This document shows positions 26,718 to 37,208 of a DNA stretch of 64,000 bases, piece after piece; within the stretch, counting starts at the first letter, position 1; every line of letters begins with the position of its first letter. Location of the stretch: positions 20,413,626 through 20,477,625 of the forward strand of contig ML677334.1 in the NCBI GenBank assembly GCA_007922305.1, written 5' to 3'. Made by a program: the position numbers and the translations under genes. The notes under the pieces were generated by a model. That model was not told where the DNA came from. It saw only the letters and a program-made list of their open reading frames with translations, and made no database searches. This DNA comes from Dermatemys mawii (Eukaryota; Chordata; Testudines; Dermatemydidae).

Positions 26718-26835
26718 CAATGAACAAACTTTATTGGGAACGAGTAACACATTTAAACAGAGATGTCTCACAACAATGATAATACCACAGCAATTCTCCA
26801 AGATCTAACTACCTACAGATTCAGTAAAACAGTGT
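26718..26835 (-). repeat. Dispersed repeat, copy 2 of an inverted pair
   Basis: Reverse complement of 22031-22135 over its core (26757-26833). On the minus strand it continues into ccaataaagtttgttc, containing a polyadenylation-type AATAAA, so it could be an LTR or a retrogene tail. The family is not identified. Confidence 0.65.
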
Positions 26836-29677
26836 CTGTGAGCATCTTTATAATAGTGCCATCTAGTGACCGACCCTCTGGCAAACACGTATTTTAATAT
26901 ATACACCTCTATCTTTTTAAGTGATTTTAAAATGTCTGGTATTGTGAGGATAAATTAATTAATGTTTGTGAGGTGTTCAGGTACCTCAGTGAGGTTCATG
27001 ATAAAAGTCTGTAAATAAAATGTTTCCAGCTGATAACACACACACATCCATTTGATTTATGCATTTTGTACAGTGTGATGCTCTCTTTGCAAAGCGTACC
27101 CAGTTCCCAATGTATACAGGTCCAGACGCAGGCTGAGGATGATGAGGCATGGCCAGCAGAGACTCAGAGATGAGGTATCAATGGGTTTTAAATGCTCAGA
27201 GTGGGAGAAACATATTCTAATTGGAGCAGAGACCATAGGTTTTGTTAATATGGTGCTTAGCAAAATGGAGCACTGATGCTGACTGGAACCTCTAGATGCT
27301 ACAGAATACTTATGTTTAATAATAATAATAATTAATAATTAATAATAAATAGAGACAAGGGTAGGGGGAATGAGAAGAAATAGGCAACATTTGAAGGTGG
27401 GAGAGAGTCAGGGGACCATCACATGGGTTTGGTAAGACTGAGAGTTAAATGCTAATGTTTTCCTGGTGACTAATCAGATGAACCTGTATAATAGATGGAT
27501 AAAGTTGTCTCAGAGTTTCTAGTTGTTCAGTGACTGACATTGTAACACAGTGGGCTCAGCCCTGCAATAGGGAGGTGAGGAGGCTACCTGACACTCTGAA
27601 CTTGAAATTCAAGGGGAAATTCAGGGAACCCCAAACCATGCCAATGAAAGCCAGTGGGTGTTTTATGGCCCTAGTTCTATAATTCTAAGATTACAGCTGT
27701 GGAGAATGAGGGAGATACCATATTATTTCATATGAGTATTATATGTGCCTCAGTTTACCTGCTTGATGCTATTCTGGCTGACTGTGTGGTGTTAAATTAA
27801 AGAAGGCTGTTAGGGAAAGCAAGTAGGAAATGAAACAATGACAGAGACAAAGTATGTCTAGGAAGGATGCCAAGGGCCCTTAAGAGAAACAATGGGTGAA
27901 GTAGTCACCGGGAAATCCCACCAGCCTATCACCAAAAGGCCACACACTAAAATCAAAAGATCATGAAGCATTTAAAACCCCAGCCTGGAGGAAAAGAAGG
28001 GGGAAGCAGGCAGCCACTTCCTGGGGAGAGACAGTGAAATAGGAGAATGTAGCAGGGCCATGGGGCTAAGGCAGAGGCTCTGCAGGCAGGACCAGACACA
28101 GCTGGATTCATTTAAGTTTTGAGAGAGGTGATGAGCTGCAGGAAAGACCCAGGTGTGCAGGTCACCATTTCTCCCTGCTTGCCATGCACTGGGTGAATGG
28201 ATGATGTATCTGTTTGGAAGGAGCTGTTATGAATCAGCTGCTGGTCTCAGATACCTCATGCGGAGCATCTTGCAGGTACCAAGTGCAATTGGGTTAGTGT
28301 GATTCACTTTGGGATCCAGTCTGTGAGTGGTAGGACCCAGTGCGAGTGGGAAAAGTAGTAAAACTTGAGGGACTGCAAGAGGGGCCAGGACACTGTTTGC
28401 TCTATAAGTGTGGCAGGAGGCTGGAAACGGGTAAGATCACAGGTGCAGCTTGCCCCTGAAGCATCAGACCAGTTTTACTTTTAGAGCAAGGGGATTTCAT
28501 CCCAAGTACATAGTAAAGGCAGGGCTTCAGACTGTGGCCAGGATGTAACATTACCTTGAAAATCTATGCCATGTTTATGTCACTCCTTCACTTAAATCTT
28601 GCTCTTTGGATGATTCTTGTATAAATGTGAAATATAAACACCTCTCTCTTTGGACCCTGGCAGGGAAATCTTCCTGCATTTTGTCTTAAAAGTCTGTGGA
28701 TCTGTGTTTACTGGTCTAACTGGGTGTGTGGATGCGGGAAGGGTGTGTTTTTCCTCCTACATCTTTTTTTTGTCTTTTTTGGCAATCTGGCTCATTGTTT
28801 TAAACCCATACCTTTCCATGTGTCTGTGATTATATATTATTGTGTCTGCGATAAGCCTTGTTATATTAGTCAAATTTGGGGCAGGTTTCTTGGTAGTTTC
28901 TGAACACAATATAGACTTGTATGGTCACTGTGTTTAGGTTAGCTGAAAAAAAAACATGGTCCCAACAAAGTATGCAGTAAGAATTTCTCCCCATTTTTGT
29001 TTCCTGGTACTGATAACGTAGTCACAGAACTGGCACAGCAGCAGTATAGTGTTTTATAGGGGGGGATTGCAACCCTTCATGTCATGTGGAGTATTATTCA
29101 ATAATGTAATTTATATGCTGCACTCTGACCTTTTAGCTCTGGTATGTCAGGCCATGGTATCTGTGCCTGGGATCTGATCATTCTGGAGTCTGTGCTGTCT
29201 ATATGAGAACAGATATGCCTTAGTTACTGTAGAAATTTTCAGCGGACAGTGTCAGTCTCAACAAACAGTCATGTTGTTTAGGTCCTGTTATGCACTGGCC
29301 TCTTCCATTTCTGATCCCACAAAGTCTCTGTGTGAGAGCATGCGTCTGTGTGTTTTATTGTGATGTAATCTCATTTGGGACACTTTTTCCAGTGGTCCTT
29401 AGGCTAAATTGAACTGCAGCACCTTGGAAATTTTTTTTTTGAAAGAGCTGCTTTCAAAATCCAACAGCTGTGTATAAAGGAAGCATCAGAGCTGTCACAC
29501 ATTATTTGAAGTAATACCAGTAAATATACTTGATGACAGGATCTTTCTAGCCCAAATAGCAGAGCTCTGTCAAGTGAACTAGATGAAGGACTGTGCCAGC
29601 TAGTATTTAATTTAGTCATTAAGAACTAGCCATACTGTGAATGCTTACTCTTTTTTGGGCAATTCCAAAGTGTTATA
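26836..29677. other. Unannotated stretch with AAT microsatellite
   Basis: An (AAT)n-rich tract lies at about 27317-27351. The rest has no recognisable genes, element ends or protein similarity. A G/A-rich part at 27980-28120 is simply purine-rich. Confidence 0.45.
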
Positions 29678-29685
29678 CCATAAAT

Positions 29686-29902
29686 CAGGCCTGCACAACA
29701 TGCGGCCCAGGGGCCACATGCGGCCTGCACAGGCTCACTGTGCGGCCCGGGGGTGGGGTGGGAGGTGAGTAGGGGTGGGGCAAGCCAAGTGGTGGGGTGG
29801 GGGGAAGCGGATGGGGGCGGGGTGAGGGCGGGGCTTTTCGGCCCACAGCTGGTTTTTTTGCAGTAATATGGCCCTTGCTGCTCTCCGAGTTGTGCAGACC
29901 TG
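29686..29902. mobile_element. hAT-type MITE, perfect 8-bp target duplication
   Basis: The ends caggcctgcacaac and gttgtgcagacctg are inverted repeats. The flanks ccataaat at 29678-29685 and 29903-29910 are identical. The interior is very G-rich (gcggcccgggggtggggtgg). Open frames with proline-rich translations here are compositional. Confidence 0.88.
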
Positions 29903-30239
29903 CCATAAATTATTATTAGAAGTCATCTCCAGGTGGCTTTCTTACATGCAACATTCCTAGTTTTTTTTCCTTAATGTGTGAGCAAATGTTCAGTCTTAGC
30001 AAGATATATTGTGATATTGTAGCTTTTTCTCTGAAAGATTCCCTGTCAAGCCAGGAGTCCAGAGTGAGCTGGGCGAGCAGTAAGAGAGTATGCTGTATGC
30101 CTTGGTCTTGGTTTAGAATTAATCCTTGTAGCATAGTTGTGTCTATTGGAACTAGAAATGCACTCAGATTCCTGAAAGAAGAGATTTTGACCCCTTCTGT
30201 TCTGGGACTGGTGTACCTATTTGTAAATAAAACAAGTTA

Positions 30240-30380
30240 TACTCAGGCTATGTCTGCATTTGGAGCTGGGGATGTGATTCCCTGCTCACGTAGATTTACC
30301 TGTGCCAGCTGTGCTCGAGCTATTGCAATAAAAATAGCAGGGTTAGTGGCATGGGCTAGTCACACATTTACACAGCTCCA
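30240..30380. repeat. DNA-transposon-derived fragment (caggctatgtctgcat type)
   Basis: It starts caggctatgtctgcatttgg and contains a gctcgagctattgcaat core. It resembles the MITE family with ggctatgtctacact ends. Right end and target duplication are unclear. Confidence 0.45.
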
Positions 30381-30394
30381 AGTAGCGTAGCCTC

Positions 30395-30945
30395 AGCTTG
30401 GAAAAGAGGAGATTAAGGCGGGGTGTGAGGGGGAGGCGGGATATGATATAGGTATATAAAATCATGAGTTTAATCATTAAGGAATTTTAATGAGTGGTGT
30501 GAAGAAAGTGAATAAGGAAAAATTATTTACTTGTTCCTATAATATAAGAACTAGGGGCCACCAAATGAAATTAATGGGCAGCAGGTTTAAAACAAATAAA
30601 AGTGGGTACTGGGGCATTTTTTCTTCACACAGCATACAATCAACTTGTGGAACTCTTTGCCTGAGGAGGTTGTGAAGGCTAGGACTATAACAGGGTTTAA
30701 AAGAGAACCTCCATTAATTTATCTAGTTAAGTCCATTAGTGGCTATTAGCCAGGATGGGTAAGGAATGGTGTCCCTAGCCTCTGTTTATTAGAGGGTGGA
30801 GATGGACTGCAGAAGAGAGATCACTTGATCATTACCTGTTAGATTCAATCCCTTTGGGGCACCTGGCATTGGCCACTGTCAGCAGACAGGATACTGGGCT
30901 GGATGGACCTTTGGTCTGACCCAGTCTGGCTGTTTTTGTCTTAGA
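30395..30945 (+). repeat. CR1 LINE 3' end
   Basis: The string agaactaggggccaccaaat, then cttcacacagca, and the terminal ctggatggacctttggtctg block are the CR1 3' region. It encodes only the last part of the reverse transcriptase ORF plus 3' untranslated sequence, all decayed. An older relative lies at 59380-60565. Confidence 0.82.
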
Positions 30946-31170
30946 CTATACCTAGACTCCACATCACTGATTTCTCTATTCCACTTGGAAACCACTAATA
31001 ACTCAGAATTCTGCTGCCATTCGATCTCAGCATGGGACTGTCAGAAGAAGAGGCACAATTTATTTGATCCTTAGTGAAATTACTCTAGATTTGTACTGGT
31101 GTATCTGAGAGCAGAATCTGGCCAGTATGTCTGATTTATCATTCCCCTGTGGTCTCGAGTCCTCGGCACA

Positions 31171-31487
31171 TTCAGGCCTTGTCTACACTGGCTAATTTTT
31201 GATGTGCTAACCACCACTTACACTCCTTCACCTGCCTATAAAACACCACATATCAGACACAAAGGTACTCTCAACAATGCATGGGTGAGGCGAAGATTTT
31301 GTCATGCACAGTTTTTAGTAAAGGCCACAGACAGGACGTGGGCAATAAGCAATAAATCATGGAAGCCTGAGCCTCATGGCCCAAGGCTGAAGTCATGGAG
31401 ATCATATGACATCCTGGACTCAGTGACTCACTTGTAGCCTTATGCATGGGCCAGCGCAGTGCCATTTGGACTGCCCTTGTTCTAAGC
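31171..31487. repeat. 317-bp direct repeat, left copy
   Basis: About 97-98% identical to 35092-35408 and of the same length. It starts ttcaggccttgtctacactg, a DNA-transposon-like terminus, and contains a TATA-like cctataaaa and an AATAAA. It abuts the LTR-like sequence exactly at 31488. It is the probable duplicated copy, since a long minus-strand frame (35192-35488) runs across the outer boundary of the right copy. Confidence 0.85.
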
Positions 31488-31877
31488 TGTGATGGTGCTG
31501 TTCCTGGTGTGACCCACTGAGAGTGTCAGATCAGGACAAATTGCTTCCAAAAGGGCAACTAGAGTCCAAAGCTGGGGTTTCTTTGCCCTAAAGGCAAACC
31601 AATCCAGCCGAACAGAAAAGACTTTGGTTTCGCCCCACTGGCTAGCCACAAGTCACCCAAGCAATTCCCTTAGACACTCCAGCTTCCCAGTATCACCACC
31701 AGCAGCCACCTGTCCTGGGGACAAATGGTTATGAAAACCAATACCCCAAATAAAGAAAACAGTTCTCCCCAATTCCAAAGAATCAGGCCCCAGACCCAGG
31801 TCAATATACAAATCAGATCTTACCCACAAATCATGCTGTAGCCAGTCCTTTAGAATCTAAAATCTAAAGGTTTATTA

Positions 31878-31995
31878 CACTGCTCTACAGCCAAAATGCT
31901 TCTGAAATAAATGTAGTCAAACTTTACTAATTCTGGGTCACTGAGAACGAAAATGATGCTTAAAATTGTTGATTGGCTCTAGTTTTCAAGATATG
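31878..31995 (+). repeat. Left imperfect terminal inverted repeat
   Basis: Pairs with 34300-34420 of the same element. Best-conserved blocks are near 31898-31916 and 31971-31993. Confidence 0.68.
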
Positions 31996-32169
31996 CTATT
32001 GAGTCAGTATATACGACCCTTGACATGGGAATGGTGGAGGATAAGTGAGTTATAAAGGGAAGGGATCTCAATTTAAACCAGAAATGACTAAAATACATCT
32101 TTGACTGGATCTATGAATAAATCTGTGACTGGGTTTGGACAATACTTGCTTTTTAGGCAAAATAATGAA

Positions 32170-32250
32170 TGATGCAATCTGAAGCTGGTATTGCGTCATA
32201 CATGATATGAATTGCATCATGTTCTTCCTAGAAGTCATGGATGATGCAAT
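32170..32250. promoter_or_regulatory. Cluster of four ATTGCATCA-type sites
   Basis: TGATGCAAT occurs at 32170-32178 and 32242-32250, ATTGCATCA at 32211-32219, and the variant ATTGCGTCA at 32190-32198. ATTGCATCA is the core known for C/EBP-ATF (amino-acid response) elements. The cluster begins about 220 bp and ends about 140 bp upstream of the transposase-like ATG. It may be a promoter element or a transposase-binding array; the sequence alone does not decide. Confidence 0.5.
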
Positions 32251-32387
32251 CATAACGAAGCTTACATCACTCTGCTGAACAAATTGCCCTATATCAGCTC
32301 TAGAAATCATACAGTGTCGTGCTCTCTTATTTGTCAGTGTTTGATTTTGCAAAGGGACACATTTCTGTTTAGCCAAAGTGAGCAGAG

Positions 32388-34067
32388 ATGCCTCGTACTT
32401 GTGTGAAGAGTGCAGATAACTTCTGCTATGTTTGTGGTGAAGAGACTTTTGCATCACAAAAGCGCAGTATAACCACTATGGTTAAGAAAGCCTATCATCT
32501 TTATTTTGGCTGCAAAATTGGAGATCAGGACAAGAGGTGGGCCCCACACATAAGCTGCAACACTTGTGCAACAAATCTTTGCCAGTGGTTGAACAGGAAA
32601 AGTAAATCTATGCCTTTTGCAGTGCCAATGATTTGGAGAGAGCCAACAGATTATACCAGCAATTGTTACTGCTACATGGTGCCTTCAGTTGGGAAAGGTG
32701 TGTCAAAGAAGAAAAAGTGTATTGTGCATTATCCAAACATTCCATCAGCTATACGCCCAATACCGCACGGAGAAGGACTGCCAGTTCCCGATGCACCAGA
32801 ATCATTCTCACTTGAGTCAGACGAGGAAGAGGAAGAGGATGAAACTTCTGGTCCTGAACCATCAATGTCACAGGACCCACATTTTCTCCCATCCTCCTCC
32901 TCTGACTCACACCTCATAACACAAGCTGAACTGAATGACCTTGTCAGGGATTTGGAACTACCCAAGAGTAAGGCAGAGCTGTTGGGCTCCAGACTACAGC
33001 AGTGGAATCTCCTGGCAGGTGATGTTGGGGTTTCCATGTTTTGTGACCGTCAAAAGGATCTTGTCCCATTCTTCTTCATGGAAGGTGATCTTGTAGCCTG
33101 CAACAACATTGATGGTGTGATGGCAGCCCTCAACTTCATTCACGATCCAGATGAGTGGAGACTCTTCATTGATTCATCGAAGACGAGTCTTAAAGCTGTT
33201 TTGCTGCATAATGGCAATGTTTTGCCATCAGTTCCAGTTGGTCATGCAGTCCGTATGAAGGAAACCTATGACAACATGAAACAACTTTTGAGGTGCATAA
33301 ACTATGACCAACATCAGTGGCAGCTTTGTGGCGAGTTGAAGGTTGTTGCTCTCTTGCTTGGTCTGCAGACTGGATACACAAAGTACTGCTGTTTTCTCTG
33401 CGAATGGGATAGTCGTGCAAGAGATTCCCACTACATCAGGAAAGACTGGCCACTCTGACAGTCATTGGAGCCTGGGAGGAAAAGTGTTCAGCATTCACCA
33501 CTTGTTGAATCAAGGAAGATTTTGTTACCACCCTTCCACATCAAGCTGGGTCTGATGAAGAACTTCGTCAAGGCCATTGACAAAACACTAGCAGCTTTCA
33601 AGTACCTCTGTGGAAAATTTCCAAGGTTAAGTGAAGCTAAGATAAAGGAAGGTGTCTTTGTTGGTCCTCAGATTCGTGAACTTCTTCGAGATGATGCATT
33701 TGACCATGCACTGCGTGGCAAGGAAAAGACAGCATGGAAAGCCTTCCAGTCAGTGGCAATACATTTTCTCGGAAACAACAAGGCAGACAACTCCAGGTTG
33801 TTGGTGGAAAACCTCCTCAAGGCATACAAAAGCCTTGGTTGCAACATGTCACTAAAGATACATTTTTTGCACTCTCATCTAGATTTTTTTCCACCGAACT
33901 GCGGAGCAGTGAGAGACGAGCATGGCGAGCGATTTCACCAGGACATTGCAACGATGGAGAAACGCTCTCAGGGCAAATGGAGCCCATCAATGCTTGCAGA
34001 CTATTGCTGGACAGTGACAAGAGATGCTGCATTTAATGAATACAAGAGACAAGCCAAGAAGCGCTGA
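32388..34067 (+). pseudogene. Transposase-like ORF broken by one in-frame TGA
   Basis: A frame of 560 codons (stop included) begins at ATG 32388 and ends in TGA at 34067. It is interrupted only by a TGA at 33456-33458, with both halves in the same frame. The N-terminus has a CxxC (C13, C16), C42 and a second CxxC (C57, C60), arranged like a ZAD-type zinc module. An acidic run lies near residues 144-152, followed by a serine-rich linker. At about residues 258-275 WRLFIDSSKTSLKAVLL resembles the first strands of an RNase H-like fold, with D262 a candidate catalytic residue. Another CxxC (C335, C338) is followed by D341. The C-terminal part holds DEHGERFHQD (510-519). I associate closely similar hypothetical proteins with turtle and arthropod genomes but know no assigned family. 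The transposase role is inferred from the inverted ends and single-gene layout. Confidence 0.65.
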
Positions 34068-35091
34068 GTAGACACTGAATAGGACTAAACTATGTACATA
34101 ATAGTTTTTTGCCTTTTGTTTCATAATACCTTTTATTTATATAACCCTTTTGCTGATTTTTAAAGTGTTACATAAACAGGACAGGTGAAATATTATCATG
34201 TAAAGCAACCATAAACACATGAAAAGACCTAGGTTTACAATTTATGATTAAAACTCTACTATCTACACAATATACATAGACATAAAATGTAAAAACTTAA
34301 ATATCTTAGAAACAGTAGCCAATCAGTTTTTAATTGTCAAATTTGAATTCAGCACATCAAAATACATAATAAATATCACATTTTATCTCTGAAGCAGACG
34401 ACTTCTAAAAAATTGTAGACAAGGAAAAAGATATAGGTGAGAGTTAGAAATGGTTAAAGGAAATCAATTACATGCAGTAAAGGCAAATCTTTTGGTTCAG
34501 GCTTCCATCAGTTGTAGAATAAACTGCAGGTTCCTATCAAAGTCTCTGGAATACATCCACAACATGGATGGGTCATCAATCCTTTGGCCAGAATTCCTCC
34601 AGAGTAAGAATGACAGACTGAAGACCGGATGGGGATACGGCACCACCCTTTTTTATCCTTCCCAGGTGCAGGAATGTTTTTTGTCCTTCGCTGTGGAAAC
34701 TTACAGCAAAATGGAGTTTGAGTCACTTGGGCAATTTCTGTCCCTCTTGCTAAGACACAGGATGTGTTGGCCTTCCCTTAATGTGTCCATTGTGTAGCTG
34801 ATAGTCCTTAATGGGCCATCAAGTATGGCAAGCAACGCTTAACACCAAGGGCTCTGAAATATCCCCAACAACATAGCACAATATTTGGAAAGACAGACAG
34901 TATAGAGCCAATATCCATAACTTCAGCTACAAAATAATACACACATACAGATAGCATAATCATAATCAGCAGACCATAACCTCGTCGTAGACACCTTATA
35001 TGACCCTCTTTACCTAATATTTGGTGCCCCTACAGGACCTTGGTTGCACCAATGATCTGTATGATCCCAGATAATTTCAATAACGTGACAG

Positions 35092-35408
35092 TTCAGGCCT
35101 TGTCTACACTGGCTAATTTTTGATGTGCTAACCACCACTTACACTCCTTCACCTGCCTATAATACACCACATACCAGACACAAAGGTACTCTCAACAATG
35201 TATGGGTGAGGCGAAGATTTTGTCATGCACGGTTTTTAGTAAAGGCCACAGACAGGACGTGGGCAATAAGCAATAAATCATGGAAGCCTGAGCCTCATGG
35301 CCCAAGGCTGAAGTCATGGAGATCATATGACATCCCAGACTCAGTGACCCACTTGTAGCCTTATGCATGGGCCAGCGCAGTGCCATTTGGACTGCCCTTG
35401 TTCTAAGC
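35092..35408. repeat. 317-bp direct repeat, right copy
   Basis: Matches 31171-31487 with about eight substitutions and no length change. A minus-strand frame with balanced composition runs through its outer edge (35192-35488), so this copy is likely in its original context. Confidence 0.85.
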
Positions 35409-36029
35409 AAAGGTAGTAATATGTCCTCTCCTATCACTGTGTCAGTCTCCACCAGTACCATGTAGGCAGCTGGTACAGCAACTGTCATCTGTCAAGATGT
35501 CTGCCTACAGGCCTCTGCCATTGCCTATTCTGTTGGGTCCTTCCTTTCTGTGCAGGCCCAAGAGCAGCTGAAATAGTACTTAGCTGCTTTTGCTTCTGCT
35601 TGGCCCTGCAACCTTCACCTCAGACCCATGCCACAAAAGCATGATGTATTCTGAACTATTTTTTTGTGTAGTAGTTTTTCTCTCTCTCTTTTTTTTTTTT
35701 TGGCCCTTGTCTCAAAAACGAGAAATGACACATCAATGGTTAGTTAATAGATGCACAGGCAGGCTCCCCCCATTACAAACTCTGGAGGTTGCCAGGGGTA
35801 TGTGGGTGTTGTTTTAGTAATGCCCCTCCTCCCTGCTCCTGAGAGGAGGTCATTAGTTAACTGATACACAGCAAGACTACTGGAGGCATGGGCAGCAAGA
35901 GGAGGAATAAAGTCACTAATCTCTGCAAAGTGCCCCACTACCCATTCAGTCTCCTGAGTCCTCCATGAGGTGAGAGGCAGCTTCTGGAGGCTTGGTTGGA
36001 GTAGGTAAGAGAAGAGCAATGGAGGGAAC
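35409..36029. other. Unannotated stretch
   Basis: No gene or element end recognised. A pyrimidine tract (tctctctct followed by 14 T) lies at 35681-35701. Confidence 0.45.
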
Positions 36030-36175
36030 TTGTGTGGTCCCAGAACTTGGGCTGGAGTCTGAGCCTGAATGTCTACACAGCAATTTTTCAACCCCGGAGC
36101 CCAAGCCACACGAGCCTAAGTTAGCTGACCAGGGCCAGCCATGACCATGATTGTAAACATACCCTGTGTGAATCT
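36030..36175. repeat. DNA-transposon-derived fragment (tgtctacacagcaattt type)
   Basis: The segment around gaatgtctacacagcaattt and gttagctgaccagggccagc resembles the right half of a sauropsid MITE that ends in gtctacac-type termini. The boundaries are not preserved. Confidence 0.4.
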
Positions 36176-36740
36176 GCACAAGATCTCTAGTATAGATGCT
36201 GTGCAGCGTCGCAGCTTACACTGGTACAAATTGTGCTGGTGCAACAATCTAATGTAAAAGCAGCTAAAAGCAATTTGAAAGTGGCTTCAGCTGATAACAT
36301 GGAACAGAAACAAAGACATTATATGCTTGATCCAACTTCAGTGTAAAGATTCCCAGGGACATAAATCAGGCCCTAAGTGAATATCACTTCACAAATTGCC
36401 AAAATTTTAAAAACCTAGTCCCATGGATGATTTCCAAGTTGACCCTATTACAGGGTTTGTTGTGTGCAGCAATGTGCTTGCAGGTCACGTAGTGTAATGC
36501 ATATGGTATGATAGTGAATTCAGCAAGCTAGCCACATATTAGAATGATTCTGCAAAAGTCTTTGGTAACCATGTACTCAGTAAAGTTATTTAATGCCTTT
36601 AGAAGAGCAGCTTTTATAGCAAGGATGGCCAAGCTCACTGACCCTCTGAGCCACATATGACAATCTTCAGATGTTCAAGAGCTGGGATGCACCTGCTGGT
36701 GCTCAGGGCTTCAGTCCTACAGGGATGGGGGGCAGTCTTA

Positions 36741-36925
36741 GGCCATGGTTACACTGGCACTTTATAGCGCTATAAAGCCCCCACGAGCGCTATAACCTAC
36801 TCCCCATCCACACTGGCAAGGTACTAATAGCGCTATAACCGCGGAGTTATAGCGCTATTATTAATCCACCTCCTCATGGGGAATAAGGGCTGTAGCGCAC
36901 CTGCTGTAGCGCTACAGGAAGAATG
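36741..36925. repeat. Harbinger left end with AGCGCT palindromes
   Basis: Contains ctttatagcgctataaag, gagcgctataacc, atagcgctataac, ttatagcgctatta and ctgtagcgctacag within 185 bp. Similar motifs recur in the right end (about 40970-41070) and in the non-autonomous relative at 54476-55137. Confidence 0.75.
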
Positions 36926-37100
36926 TGGACACCCACTGCGCATTAATTGGCCTCCAGCCTGTCCCATAATTCCCGTTCGAGCCACTCTGGTCATCACTTG
37001 CAAACTCTTTTGTCCTGTCCTCAGGTGACCACACGTCAGACCCGCCCTTTAAAGTTCCAGGGAAATTTGAAAATCCCCTTCCTGTTTGCTCCAGCCAAGC

Positions 37101-37200
37101 GTGGCGTGCTCTCAGGGAATCCTTGCAGGTGATCATTCTCATTGATCTGATTGATTGCGTGGCGTGGTCTCAGGGAATCGTTGCAGGTGATCATTCTGAT
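37101..37200 (+). repeat. 58-bp tandem duplication upstream of the Myb-like gene
   Basis: gtggcgtg.tctcagggaat ... gcaggtgatcattct occurs at 37101 and again at 37159, directly before the ATG at 37209. It could be part of the promoter or 5' untranslated region. Confidence 0.75.
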
Positions 37201-37208
37201 TGATCATC

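Larger units (their letters stand above)
31878..34420 (+). mobile_element. DNA transposon with long imperfect inverted ends
   Basis: The left end (31878-31995) and the reverse complement of the right end (34300-34420) share ordered blocks. tctaca lies at the tip, gcttctgaaataaatgtag pairs with gcttcagagataaaatgtg, and tgattggct..agttttcaagatat pairs with tgattggctactgtttctaagatat. The 2.54-kb element encloses a single long frame on the plus strand at 32388-34067 and no reverse transcriptase, which supports a cut-and-paste transposon. The left tip cactg is suggestive of CACTA/CMC-type ends, but the right tip does not match it and may be eroded. Target duplication unclear. Confidence 0.72.
31488..35090 (-). 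mobile_element. LTR-like sequence (minus strand) split by a DNA transposon
   Basis: Without the 2.54-kb insert at 31878-34420, the two parts give about 1.06 kb bounded by tgtgatgg and acgtgaca, the TG...CA ends of an LTR. Read on the minus strand, it has a TATA-like gataaaaaag near 34655 and an AATAAA at about 31872 just beside the insertion point. No target duplication flanks it. Instead it lies between two 317-bp direct repeats. I recognise it as resembling a high-copy turtle LTR, but the name is not certain. It carries no retroviral coding sequence. Confidence 0.6.

Noticed and set aside
29685..29926. Proline-rich minus-strand frames
   Set aside because: Compositional effect of the G-rich interior of the MITE at 29686-29902.
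29974..30390. 138-codon plus-strand frame
   Set aside because: It runs across unique DNA into a transposon fragment with no protein signature.
31204..31437. 77-codon plus-strand frame present in both 317-bp repeats
   Set aside because: Shared only because the segment is duplicated; no protein similarity.
31171..35408. Reading the 317-bp direct repeats as the LTRs of one retroelement
   Set aside because: They lack TG...CA ends, no primer-binding site or polypurine tract adjoins them, and the sequence between already has its own LTR-type and transposon-type ends.
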